In this document: positions 22,190 to 32,684 of the stretch, in pieces
Layout of the letters: the number at the start of each line of letters is the position of its first letter
Numbering within the stretch: the stretch's first letter is position 1
From: Atkinsonella hypoxylon
Lineage: Eukaryota > Ascomycota > Sordariomycetes > Hypocreales > Clavicipitaceae
Assembly: GCA_000729835.1 (NCBI GenBank)
Contig: JFHB01000109.1
Location: 37,330-101,329, forward strand
DNA length: 64,000 nucleotides
Direction: 5' to 3'
The notes under the pieces: generated by a model
The model's database searches: none
What the model was told of the DNA's origin: nothing
Seen by the model: only the letters and a program-made list of their open reading frames with translations
Made by a program: the position numbers and the translations under genes

Positions 22190-22611
22190 GCTTGGTGGGC
22201 GTGGCACTGTATGGGCAGGCTGACGAGCTACTTGAGAAATGTAACATGCGGCAAGAATCACCGTTTTTAAATGTGAAACCTGTCACCATCATGAAGTCGT
22301 TGCTCATCCAGCAAAGGAGTGAATCTCCTTGCCCAATTGGCGCCCCACCTCAAATGGGGTTTTACCGACTACTCGGAGCATCTTCACCCGGAGTAACTTT
22401 CAGGGGTGGTTAGCGCCGGACAGATTCGACATTTCGGCTCTGGAGATGAACGTCTCGTGCCGCGAATCATTACTTGCAGCACGGTTCTGCTTGAGATATG
22501 GCCTCGAGAGGAGTAGACATATATGATTCTGGAAACTTGCCAATTGGATAGATATCATGAAGGAATTGTGATGAAACACGACGTCTTTATCGCCACCGTG
22601 CTTACGTTCAT
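22190..22611. promoter_or_regulatory. Bidirectional promoter of OYE (-) and FAD hydroxylase (+)
   Basis: The only DNA between two divergent start codons of the cluster. It holds the 12-mer at 22373-22384 and, 6 bp further, a related CCGGAGTAACTT. No further gene recognised. Confidence 0.6.
22373..22384 (+). promoter_or_regulatory. Cluster element TCGGAGCATCTT, copy 1
   Basis: Identical over 12 bp to the element upstream of the extradiol dioxygenase (32856) and one mismatch from the element upstream of the P450 (30947). It contains a CGG triplet, the half-site usual for Zn2Cys6 regulators, one of which is encoded in this block. Confidence 0.5.
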
Positions 22612-24641
22612 ATGGAGACCACTTCAGTCATCATTGTTGGCGCAGGTCCTTCTGGCCTTGCCCTTGGTCTTGCACTGGCAAGATTTCGAGTCAAGGTATG
22701 AGTCTGGTCCAATGATGTGTCCGACTGTCCTCCGAAATGCTCATTTTCCACCATCCCAGTCTGTGATATTGGAACGAGAGGCAGAGATCACGGCCGACCC
22801 ACGAGGTGTATATTTGACCGGCGATGCCATAAGAATTCTGTATGACTTGGGCGTAGGGGATGATCTCCGCCGCATTGGCCACGGTATGTGGTTGCCCAGA
22901 ATGATGCATCTATGACACTTTCCGGGCCTGCAGCTAATGTATATGACAGAGCTTCAGGAGGTCAACTTCCACAAATCAACCTGGACGAAAAACCCTTTCT
23001 TCATACTCGAGATTGGGACCTTGAACGAGTTGGAACAAATCGTGCCCGAGGGCATCTTACAGGTTCAGCCTCGACTGGGTAAGCTCGATGTTGCGTCCGT
23101 AATGCCACAAGAGAGCCAAAATCGTCTGATAATAAGCAGAGCAAGCTCTACGACAGAGAATTGAACAATCCGAATGGTGTTCGCTGCGAACAGGGTGTGA
23201 AGTCATTCACATGCAGAGCCAAGACCCGCCCACGGTCAAATATGTGATGAAAGACGGTGCCACATCCCTTATACAAGGAGAATGGCTCATTGGTGCGGAT
23301 GGTAAGGCCGGCATCGTACGCAAACACTTCCTCGAGCCAACTGTTGGTGTCAAGCAAGAAGTCGGAAGGTACCCTTACGACGGCACATGGGTTGCCGCCA
23401 ACCTGAAGATATCCTTATTGACGCCGGAGACGCACCCGGACCTTCCTCTCTGGCAGCTGGGATACACACCAGAACAAGTGTATGACCTCTTTTGGCCTAT
23501 AAATTGGCATTTCTGCAGCCCGCCGGGGAAAGCAACAGCGGCCGGCCGATTCGGTCCGTACGAGGATAGGTTTTGGCGTCACGAATTCAGACAAGATGAG
23601 TGGAATGATGAAATGGACGCGGAGTCGCTCCTTTGGGAGCACATCACACCGATGATAACACGAGAATGCGATGACGCCGGCCGCAAATTTGGCAGTCCTG
23701 TCTCGTACCCTCGAGAGTGCATCAAGGTCCTGCGATGCAGACCTTTCAGATTCACACACAGGGTGGTGAACCGGTGGTTTCACAAGCGGATAATCCTCAT
23801 TGGAGATGCCGCGCACGTCTTTCCCCCCTTTGCAGGGCAGGGCATCGCGAGCGGCATTCGCGATGCCCATCAGCTGGCATGGCGTCTGGCACTGATCATG
23901 CGGCAAACAGCCGCGGTCGGTCTGGGAAGAACATTCGAAGAGGGCATCTTGCAGACTTGGGTTATGGAGCGGCGCAGAAGTGTGGACGATGTAGCGTTAC
24001 TCTCCATGCTTAATGGAAGGATGTGCAACAATCAGCCCGCCTGGTGGTTGTTGGCTTTATTGTGGTTCAAATGGATCATGGATCGCATTCCGTTTCTGCC
24101 CCGGTTGCCAGATCCGCAGGGTATGCTGGAGCGTCGAGGCTATACGACTGTCAAGGGAGGGTTCTTCATCGCCCGGCTCTACGGAGGCGCTCGCCTGGCT
24201 CAGATACGTGTCGTGGCCTCCGACGGACAAGAAGCTGCCCTGTCAGACACTCTCCTACACCAAAGTACCGGGATCTTCACATTGTTGCTCATCTTGAAGC
24301 ACGGAGATGAGCTGGAGCGCGGATATCAGGAAGCCAAGTCCGCGGTCATGGACGCCTCAATTGACCGGGGCATTATATCTGAAGATTCTATCGTGCTACT
24401 TTCCCCTCAAACGACGGGCTCACGATCTGGTGAACGCTCGACCATCAAACAAGAGGAAGGATCGCGCGTTGTTCAGCACGCGGAAGGAGATGAACAAGGG
24501 TCGTCCTATATGCGGAGACTAGGTTTTGCAACCAAGTTTGTCATCGTACGACCCGACTTCTACGTCTATGCCTGCGCTGGGAACGCGGAAGTACTACGAG
24601 AATGTCTGGAAAAGCTCAGGGACTCGTTACATTCTGCATGA
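22612..24641 (+). CDS. FAD-dependent aromatic hydroxylase (MhpA/phenol hydroxylase class)
   Basis: Four exons, 22612-22695, 22760-22883, 22950-23078 and 23137-24641, give 613 aa. A flavoprotein monooxygenase of this class adds an ortho hydroxyl to a phenolic ring using NAD(P)H and O2. The FAD dinucleotide motif VIIVGAGPSGLALGLALA starts at residue 6, and LEREAEITADPRG follows as the second strand end. The DG-type motif GEWLIGADGKAGIVRKH comes mid-protein, and the second FAD motif IILIGDAAHVFPPFAGQG has Asp at ~336, followed by NxG-like GIRDAHQLAWRLAL. The C-terminal ~170 residues have the thioredoxin-like tail seen in phenol-hydroxylase relatives, ending DFYVYACAG. It starts from the shared promoter with OYE. 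Product would be a catechol suitable for the extradiol dioxygenase at 31506-32684; this link is inferred. Confidence 0.87.
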
Positions 24642-25105
24642 TGGCACATTTATCTGTGGTAGCGTTTTGTTAGCATTTGACCCGCTTGTTAATAGCATGA
24701 TGCATGTGATCGCAGCTGATCACACAATGAAATGTAGCATTCAAACGACCAAATGTGGCGATCATCTTTCCGTGATCTCGAACATTAACGCATTCCGGCT
24801 TGTAAATGGATGGTTGGTGTCGAGTAATGTGGGAAGGACTCGGAATTTTCTTTTCTTTTTTTTTTTTTAAGAAGGGAAGAAAAAGCACGATTCTCAGTTA
24901 TCATATTTTGTATGGCAGGCACCCACCAATTTTGCATGTACAATTTATGGTACTACGGCGACTACCCCAGAATCACTATATCCAGCGAGTGAAGATCTGA
25001 AGTACAATTGTTTGGACACATAAGATGATCTTTGTTAGAAGCTGAACCCTTGACACTATGATTAGCTTCAGATGTCTGCCAGGTAATGTTTTGCAGAGCA
25101 AGTCC
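24642..25105. other. Intergenic between convergent genes
   Basis: 3' flanks of the FAD hydroxylase (+) and the FAH-family gene (-), with a T run at ~24850-24868. Nothing else recognised. Confidence 0.6.
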
Positions 25106-26247
25106 TTACTCGAACTGCAATTTGTTTTCGAGGACTCCGACCTTGTCCATCTCCACTTCAATCACGTCGCCATCCTGGAGGAAGGTCTTTGGCTTCCGAA
25201 AAGCGCCCACGCCAGCTGCAGTGCCCGTCATGACCGCTGTTCCCCTTGGAATTGTGGTGCCTGCATGTGTTAGCCAGGCTGAACGGCCTGAATCAGAGCT
25301 CAATGTATCGTTGCTAACCTTGACTCATATGGCTGAGGATGGCTTCCGGCGAGAAAATCATGTCGTCCATGAAATTCGCAATCTGCCTAACTTCTCCGTT
25401 CACTCTCGTTGTCAAGCCAGTCAACCGAGCGCTCTCGAACAGCTTCGGGCTGATCAAAGTAGGGCCTATGGGGGCAAATTTGTCGAATGCCTTGGCGAAG
25501 AAGAACTGACCGGCACAGTTCCTATCTAGTTGGAACAGACGACAAGACAAGTCGTTGCCGACAGTGTATCCTAGGATGTAGTCCTTCGCGTCTTGAACCG
25601 ACACGTCGCGACAGTCCTTTGACGTGACGAAAACTAGTTCTCCCTGCACAGCAATTGACGAGATGGTCAATACATTCGTGGTTCGAAGGCGAAATATCAA
25701 GTGAAAGCATTGGAAGAGCTTCACTTACCTCGTAGTCGAGCATGCTTTTGGCGCAAAAGTCATTGATGGGTATGCCTTCTCCAGGGTGGGCTAAAGACAT
25801 GGCAGGCTTCACCCAGAGCGGGGGATAGGAGGGGATCTTCAGCTACTAGGGAATTAGCTCCTTTGAGTCCTTTGGGGTTTTTAAGACAAGATTGTGTTGG
25901 ATGAATTGCATGACACCTACACCTGCTTCCTTTGCATGACTTCGGTAGTTCAGTCCAACGCAATATATAGGTATGTCGTCTCGCGGTAGCGGTGCTAACA
26001 ACTGTATTTAAATACGCTAGCATCAGAAAACTGCGTTCCAAGCGTCGTTACATTTTGGCCAGAGACAGTAACAGACCCGATGGACGGTGGCTGGACACTC
26101 GTCTTTGCCGCTTAAGAGCGAGTCCATTGTTCGGAATGCGGACATTTGGGTCCCAGGTGAGGGTATACTAGAATCAGGCGCAATGTCGGCAAAGTAAACT
26201 TGCCCGTCCTCGCCTTGGAATCGAACGAGGCGCGAAAAGGACGACAT
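25106..26247 (-). CDS. Fumarylacetoacetate hydrolase (FAH) family hydrolase/isomerase
   Basis: Five exons: 26247-26077, 26001-25921, 25842-25729, 25643-25319 and 25260-25106, giving 281 aa. The protein reads MSSFSRLVRFQGEDGQVYFA, then LLAPLPRDDIPIYCVGLNYRSHAKEAG. The metal-binding core DYEGELVFV holds the two Glu (about 122 and 124), and GYTVGNDLSCRLFQ holds the Asp (about 153). FFFAKAFDKFAPIGP, GTTIPRGTAVMTGTAAGVGAF and GDVIEVEMDKVGVLENK follow. These are the canonical FAH-domain blocks. Family members hydrolyse or isomerise ring-cleavage products (fumarylpyruvate, 2-hydroxyhepta-2,4-diene-1,7-dioate, HHDD, MhpD-type substrates). The exon 1 donor GTCTGT is weak; all other sites are normal. 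Beside a ring hydroxylase and extradiol dioxygenase, a role after ring opening is likely. Confidence 0.87.
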
Positions 26248-26712
26248 GATGGATGATGGGAGGAAATCAACGGTGGTTGAGCAGATGAGCGGACTTGCGA
26301 GGTGTTGAAGATTTAACCCGGTTCTAGCGCGTCAACTGTGGCATTGAACACACCCATCGCTATTCAGTAGGACATGCTCTGCATGGTATATATGCAATAG
26401 AACAGTGTAGGCATGCATGCCTGTTTCTAAAGCTACCGTTAATTGATAATACTCGCATTAATCTGAGCATATGTGCTGAAACAGGTTGTGGAAAGACTCC
26501 ACCTGCAACCTGATCAGCGAAACCCCCCCCCCCCTCCCTCTCCCCACCCATTTTCTTTCCCCACCACGAGCGCCTCACGTCTCGGACGAACTTTGCTTCT
26601 TCATATTTCTCCTCGGCAGGATTGTGGGAAAGCTCCCAACCCACTTTCAACCCTTTTCAGCCTCAGGTGGTCTGTTCAACATCTTCCCTCCCCATATTAA
26701 TGTTATCGAGCC
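26248..26712. promoter_or_regulatory. Divergent promoter of FAH-family gene (-) and Zn2Cys6 regulator (+)
   Basis: 465 bp between two start codons, with a run of ~14 C near 26523-26536. I looked for the 12-bp cluster element here and found only weak partial matches, so this promoter may be controlled differently. Confidence 0.5.
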
Positions 26713-28839
26713 ATGGTTGGTCAAAGCAGAGTCTGCGACAATTGCATAAGGTAATGCATCTGGCTGGGAAAGGCGTTGGTTTTCTTCTCTTGACTGACTC
26801 CTGAAAGAAAAAAAGTCAAATGTAGGGGCCACGTCTCGCTAGTAGTCTCTGATCAAGCCCAGCGACATCACCGGCATCATCGAAGCGGCTTATTTAAGGC
26901 AACATAATGGCCATTTTTCACTGAAATCCTACTCGCAGGCGACCAGCTACGGCCGACATGCTCAAGATGTCTCGGCCAAGGACACACATGTGTTTATTCG
27001 TCAACGCGGCGTAAGCCGGGCCCTGCGCGTGGTTTCCGCCGAGGCGGGTCTACGTCTTCCAGTCAATTACAAAGATACTCCGATGATCCATGTACCTTTT
27101 CCCCGAGATAACAGCGCAATCCCCTCTATCTGATCAAATCTGATGTCACGCTTCAAGCACAACCAGAATCGCCGCATATTCATGAATCAACAGACCCAGC
27201 GTATAGTGATGCCGCTGTGTCGCTTTCACCAGCTGGATACAACGTCAATGATGATCCGAGCCCCGCATCAAATGCCGAATCGTTCCACACGAGCTCCATC
27301 GCTACCAACTCCTCTGGTCGGCTTATTGTCCTTCCATGGGAGGAATCTCTACTGTACGTCCAACCAGATGCGTAGAGACTGCTGTAAGACGAAGTTAGTG
27401 ACTGTGTCACCGGCACTGATAGGCTAGGAAAGTTCTTCGATTTCTTCCACAACGCTTTGCCAATCATGTCTAGGACCAGATTCTACGTTGCACTGGAAGC
27501 AAAGCAGATCAGTCGTGACCTGATACTGGCGATTGTTTTTGTAACAGCCAAGCTGCTAGGTTTCTCTTTTGTTTCTGACACAGGAAATATTGATGCCCAC
27601 CTTGACGAGTTACTCAGCCTAGGGTCCCTTGAAGAGGATGTCTTGTGCGAGACACCGAGTTTGGACAAGCTTCGCAAAGCATGCCTTCTGGCCTATTATG
27701 AATACCACCAGTTTCCTGGCCCCAATGCCTGGATGCGGATCGGGAAGATCACTCGGATAGCGTATTGGATTGGTCTAGATCACCTCGATGACAAGCGTCT
27801 CGCTAATAGCCTCGGTGAACAAGGAGGTATCGAGGACTGGCGCCTCGTGTGGTGGTGCATCTACCGCTTGGACTCGTATGCAAACCTGGCGGCAGGAACA
27901 CCATACCAGATCGACGAAAAACTCGTAAGCACCCAGATTCTTCAAAATCAACAACTTGACGCGTTGGTTACAAACGATATCGTTGTCGATGACGGTGCAT
28001 TATCTCTACCTTCAAACCCTAGTGATCTATACAAACTCGCTTCCAAAGTTTCGTACCAAAGCCCTCAAACTCGACTTTTCAACCTACACATTATAACTGT
28101 TACTGCTCTGCGCCAGGCCGGCAGGCTGCTGTTTGTGCGCTCACGAAGGTCAGGGGTGACTACAGCGACGAGTATTTGCCAGATAGAAAGGAACATATCT
28201 CTTCTTTGCCTCGCATTACCTTCAAACTACCTCCATCCTGCGCGCGGGTTCTATGCTGAAGAATCGAGTCCTGAGCATCAAGCACGAATTGTTATCATCC
28301 TGCACCTCTCAATGGCTCAACTCGTTGTGACCATTTACCAGTGCGTCATTGAGGAAGGGACGAATGAGTGGCTGCTCAGTTGGCAAAAGAATCTGGAGGC
28401 TTGCCAAAAGGTTGCGTTTGTAGCGGAAAAACTGGACTGTACCTTCATAATTGGAATGGATCCAGCGATATCGCTCATTATCTTCACGGCGCTTATTTTC
28501 CTAAACCTCCAGATCAAATGTGCCGCCTTGGATACTTCTCATTTTGGGACCAAAGTAAATCATTGCACGAGTGTACTTCTTCAACGGCTGGAACAGTTGG
28601 CGGAAGTATGGATGCTACCCAAGCTTCTCATATGTAAGCCGCAACCTGTCATTCCACTTGACGACTGTACCGAGAGCTCATAGACGCAATACTAATTCAT
28701 TTTAGTGTCGTACAAGAGCGTCAATGAAGCATTGAAAAGCTCGCTGAGTCAGGAAGATGTTCAAACCATATTGCATAGATTCGAAGCGCCAATGCATCCG
28801 CGATGGATCAGATTTTTGTCATCCGCCTCAATTAGATAA
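26713..28839 (+). CDS. Zn2Cys6 fungal transcription factor, likely cluster regulator
   Basis: Six exons, 26713-26750, 26808-26821, 26939-27091, 27158-27353, 27423-28633 and 28706-28839, give 581 aa. The zinc cluster is encoded over three exons, and only their joining restores the perfect spacing C8-x2-C11-x6-C18-x6-C25-x2-C28-x6-C35 (VCDNCIRKKVKCDQL..CSRC..C). The basic linker TRRKPGPARGFRRGG follows. The middle homology region is visible from about residue 134: KFFDFFHNALPIMSRTRFYV, then RIAYWIGLDHL and WRLVWWCIYRLDSYANLA. Exon 2 is only 14 nt. The 27092-27157 intron is my choice to bypass a stop; a GTAAGC donor at 27011 is an alternative that would remove the KPGPARG linker. It is central in the catabolic block, so local control is inferred. 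Confidence 0.85.
27072..27083 (-). promoter_or_regulatory. Cluster element TCGGAGTATCTT inside the regulator gene
   Basis: The reverse strand carries TCGGAGTATCTT, identical over 12 bp to the P450 upstream copy. It lies in exon 3 in my model, or within intron in the alternative splice model. It could be an internal autoregulatory site or chance. Confidence 0.3.
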
Positions 28840-28974
28840 TGAGACTACTACCGAGTCAGAATATCTGACAACATTCGTCCACTCATTTTCATAACTAGTT
28901 CGAAGAGCTTCTTAACTGATAAGGAATGCGAATGTTATTTGAGATTGTGCAATTATGTAAGGCTATGTCTGGGC

Positions 28975-30774
28975 TCAAGCTTTTCTTGCCCTCCTTTGAA
29001 GTCGCACGAATAGCTGAGACTGTTTCCAAAACCATGCAGCATGGGTTCGCCATTCCGGCACATCTGAGGCCCAGTGCACTTCATAGTGGCGAAAGAGCTG
29101 TGGTATGAACTTGCCCATCTCCATGATGGATATGTTCCTCCCAATACAGGTGCGAGAACCATGTCCAAACTTGGTAAATTCGAAAGTGTTAGTGTTTTCT
29201 CTGCATACTAGGGAGTTGAAAGAAATTCTCACAGGAATATAGCTGCGATCCATCATCTTGAGTTGCTCAGGCGAAGCTTCGAGCCATCGTTCTGGACGAA
29301 ACTCTTCCGCATCCTCGCCGAATACCTCCTTATCCATGTGCACCACGGGCGCGGAAACGCTCACATTGGTTCCGCCCCGGAGCTTGTATCCGCAGATTTC
29401 CGCTCCTTCGGGAGGGACAAATCTCTCGAGAGGAAAACCCACCGCTGGGTGCATGCGCATGGCTTCCTTGACAATGGCTTGGCTGGAGCGGAATTAATGC
29501 TAAGCGCGCATTGTGCAGCCATCAGAGCGAGACTTACAAGTACGGCAACTTTAAGCTCTCCTGGTAAGTGACGGACTCGGACAGCTGTCCCGAGCGATCA
29601 GCTCTATCAATCTCGTTTATTAAATTCGTCTTGACCCGCGGGTTGCGGATGACGTAGTAGACGATTGCGCGCAACGATATCCCGGTGGTGTCACTTCCGG
29701 CAAGTCTGCTCGGTGTTAGGTACGAAGGGGTGCTCAACTTCACGTGTCGACTTACAAATTGTTCAGTAAGTGGTTGATCATGTCTCTGTGGGAAGTTTTG
29801 CCACTCGCGTCCTGCTTCTGTCGAAGTTGCGATAGGAAGTCAGTCCTATCCGGTTCTTTCGGAGTCTGGTCATACTTGGCGAGCTCCGTTTCGGTGATCT
29901 ACGATGAAGACAACGGCATCAGCAAGCTTGAACCGTAAAGTTCCAGTACAAGTGCTCATGTTCTTGCCTTCAAGAATTTCTCCATTGTATCAGGAAGAAG
30001 TCGGCTCGCCCAAGGAGACACCGTGGCCGCTGCTAAAAGCCTCACGAGCCACTCCGACTGACCGATTACTTTGACATACTCGAGACCATGGTCGATCTTC
30101 CCAATCATACCATCTACGTCCTGCCTCCTTTCGAGAAAGCCGAAGCGGCGTCGGAACGTTATGCTCCCGATGACGTCGAACGCATACCACTGCAGCCAAT
30201 GCGCGAAATTGAGCTTTTTCCCCGCCAGATCGTCCATGGCACTCATGAAAATGCCAGTGCATTCATCAGCATATACCTCAAAGTTGCGCATGTTCGTCGC
30301 GGAGAAAATTTGCGCGACTGGGCTTTTGAGCGCCTTGTGAACCTGCGGGTCCCGCTCGGTGAACATGCTGTCCATGCGTTTCCCTTGGTATTTTGGCGAC
30401 ATGGTCGTGTAGAACGGGGTCTGGAAGGCAGGTCAGCTGGGTGAAGGCGCGCAAAGTGCTCTCGAGGCGCAACGCGGTGATGTTACTTTTTGGAAGTTTT
30501 TCCCGATCCCATATATGACGGGGATCATGGCTGGATCAGAGACCGAAACGTGGTACGGCCCTGTCCGTACAATCTTGCCGTATCGTTTGTGGAGTTGTCG
30601 GTATTTCGAAGGGGCATCGCCCTTCCTTACGAGGCTGATGCGGAATAGCGACGAGTATCTCGCTAGCCACGGACCTGGCACGCTCGCCAGATCGGCTCGA
30701 CATCTTGCTCGAAGGAAATGGAGGACCAGGCCAAACAAGACGACACTTCCCCAGAGCCTCCAATCTGATTCCAT
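28975..30774 (-). CDS. Cytochrome P450 monooxygenase, microsomal
   Basis: Six exons: 30774-30487, 30420-29968, 29898-29756, 29705-29538, 29482-29233 and 29169-28975, giving 498 aa. An N-terminal hydrophobic anchor (WGSVVLFGLVLHFL) is followed by the proline-rich hinge SVPGPWLARYS. The I-helix is LLAGSDTTGIS (~295-305), ExxR is E357-A-M-R360, the PERF-like block is FRPERWLE, and the heme loop FGHGSRTCIGRN has Cys at ~442. Intron 2 begins with GC (CAAG|GCAAGA), a GC-AG intron; all other introns are GT-AG. The sequence type resembles pisatin-demethylase-like fungal P450s, but substrate cannot be assigned. The element at 30947 lies 173 bp upstream of the ATG. It may do the first hydroxylation or O-demethylation before ring cleavage. 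Confidence 0.9.
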
Positions 30775-31505
30775 TATTATTGGCTTAATGGGATAATCTC
30801 GCGCGTCTAGGTTATATACACTTTACCTGCTCTATCTCGAGGAGCCATGGTTTAAATAGTCTGCAAAGGATGATGTCCGTCTTGGATGGTATGGACCAAA
30901 TGTCGTCGAACCGTCCAAAAAGACGGCGCTCGCCTCGCCTTGCAGGAAGATACTCCGACTGAACAATACGCCGGCTCCATAAAGGGAGTGCCGCGCAAGT
31001 TAGTTGCTCCGGCCCCGCCTCGCCTTACCCCGCAGTCGTGCCGGCGTCAGATCAGGTCCGTGCTGATGTGCCGGTTGACTGACGATCGACGACTTGTACC
31101 TTGCTTCAGATTCACCGCTAAGTGGCTTTGCATCGCTGACCGGTCATACTGTGAGACGAGACGAGCCGAGAACGGGACAGACAGTTCTGCCGTGCACAGA
31201 CGCGCCGTACGGAGTATTGTGATGCCATATGGTTGAGGGTGAGTCCAAGACCGAAGTACGGAGCTCCATGCGCAAAAGACAGATTCCTTCGATGAACACG
31301 TCTAGTGCTATGTCATCCAAGGAGACAATTGTCCCTCTTCGAGATTGAACAGCACGCACGTTAGTTTGCCACGATGAAAACAGGAGTCTCATGTTTGTTC
31401 TTTTTAACAATGTCAATTGTCAAACTACATGAGACATGCTAATATTGATCCTATCGCGAATGGGACTTAAAATCAAGACTTCCAAATTGATCCACCTCTT
31501 TTTCA
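30775..31505. promoter_or_regulatory. P450 promoter and 3' flank of dioxygenase gene
   Basis: 731 bp holding the cluster element at 30947 and weaker CGGAG-containing sequences near 31208 (ACGGAGTATTGT) and 31257. No gene recognised. Confidence 0.55.
30947..30958 (-). promoter_or_regulatory. Cluster element TCGGAGTATCTT, P450 upstream copy
   Basis: On the strand of the P450 gene, 173 bp before its ATG. It differs from the copies at 22373 and 32856 only by T for C at position 7. Confidence 0.5.
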
Positions 31506-32684
31506 TCACGGACGTCTTACATCCTTCGTGATCATCTCTGCAAAATCCGACGGCACTTCAGGGCCCCAGATAGAGAACGGCCCCAGCACATCTCTCCTCT
31601 GCGGAGTGCTCCGGTTGACCACATCGCCATCCGCATAGTGCTCAACCTTGAACCCGCTAGGATCCTCCCAGTAATCGAAGATCTGGCTCCCGAGCACGTG
31701 CCTTCCGACGCCCCAGATGCTCTTGTAGCCCTTCTTAGCCAGCCATTGGTGGCCGAGGAGCTGCGTGTCGAAATCCGCGACCTCGTACGAGGTATGGTGC
31801 ATGAACGTCTTGGTCTGGTGCGGCGCCGCTCGCTGCATAAAGAAGGAGTGGTGGTCTGTGTACGCCTCGCCGAGGTCGAGGTGCATGAAGGTCAGGACGT
31901 CGACGTTGGAGAAGTCCCAGTGGTAGAGCACGTCAGACGGGACAAAGTTGAAGTTGCTCGTGTACCAGGCCAGCTCGTTGTCGAAATCGGGAACGACGTA
32001 GCCGACGTGTCCTAACTTGTGGACAAGTGCTGGGCCAGGATGATATCGCTGGAACTGGCCTGCTTTCGCATACAACATAACATCAGCCTCCTGACACGTA
32101 ATCTTTTGGTCCCGGCTCGGCTCGTGACCTGACTCACCTCGTCTGGGCTTTATAAACGGCTTGTTGTAGGGTCCTTGGCTTTCATGCGTAGCCGATGGCT
32201 CCTCCCCGCCAGCTTCGCGTTCTTCCTGCCCATACACGACGTGGAAGAAGGTATTATCAGGGCGGTTGAACGTGATGATCTTGCCCCCGCCGGGCGCATC
32301 GTCCAGCCGTCCAACCTTGGCCCCAGGGATCCTAGCCGCCTTCTCAAAGTCCTCCTCCGACGCTGCGACAAAAGCCACCCCGCCAAAGCTAGGCTTCCCG
32401 TTCGTGCTCTGCGACGCAACATAGACATAGGGATCGACGCCGTATCCGCGGAAGTAGACGGTGTCCTCGGTCCGGTGCGCCTCGACAAAGCCAAAGTCGA
32501 TGGCGAACTGCGTCCACTTGGCCAGGTCTGGATGTTTAAAGTACACGTGGCTGATGCGCTTGAGCTGGACCTTTGACGGGTCATTGGCGATGGGGGGAAT
32601 CAACATGTTTGGCATGATGGTCTCACGTAGGGATCGTGGCAGTTTGGAAAGGACGGCGAGCGCAAAGGACGCGACGAACCACAT
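31506..32684 (-). CDS. Extradiol ring-cleavage dioxygenase (vicinal oxygen chelate, catechol 2,3-dioxygenase type)
   Basis: Two exons, 32684-32138 and 32059-31506, give 366 aa. Two glyoxalase-fold halves are visible: KRISHVYFKHPDLAKWTQFA (N-terminal) and KLGHVGYVVPDFDNELAWYT (catalytic). The Fe(II) triad fits H200 (KLGHVGYVV), H271 (HHTSYEV) and E322 (FKVEHYADGD). The acid/base His (about 303, GVGRHVLGS) and Tyr (about 312, FDYW) are also in place. The enzyme would cleave a catechol next to the hydroxyls with O2. It starts with a hydrophobic MWFVASFALAVLSKLPRSL, unusual for this soluble family; a later Met (MPNMLIPPIAND) could be the true start. It shares the 12-bp element with the OYE/hydroxylase promoter, 172 bp upstream. 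Confidence 0.9.
   Translation of the reverse strand: MWFVASFALAVLSKLPRSLRETIMPNMLIPPIANDPSKVQLKRISHVYFKHPDLAKWTQFAIDFGFVEAHRTEDTVYFRGYGVDPYVYVASQSTNGKPSFGGVAFVAASEEDFEKAARIPGAKVGRLDDAPGGGKIITFNRPDNTFFHVVYGQEEREAGGEEPSATHESQGPYNKPFIKPRRGESGHEPSRDQKITCQEADVMLYAKAGQFQRYHPGPALVHKLGHVGYVVPDFDNELAWYTSNFNFVPSDVLYHWDFSNVDVLTFMHLDLGEAYTDHHSFFMQRAAPHQTKTFMHHTSYEVADFDTQLLGHQWLAKKGYKSIWGVGRHVLGSQIFDYWEDPSGFKVEHYADGDVVNRSTPQRRDVLGPFSIWGPEVPSDFAEMITKDVRRP

Noticed and set aside
21594..22223. 209-codon plus-strand frame
   Set aside because: It is antisense to exons and introns of the OYE gene and shows no motif.
27092..27157. In-frame TAA in the Zn2Cys6 gene read as a pseudogene stop
   Set aside because: A 66-nt GT-AG intron with correct phase removes it, and the rest of the gene is intact with closing phases.
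20613..32684. Secondary-metabolite biosynthetic cluster
   Set aside because: P450, OYE and FAD monooxygenase occur in such clusters, but no backbone synthase is present in the window, and ring-cleavage enzymes fit catabolism better. It remains possible if a backbone gene lies elsewhere.
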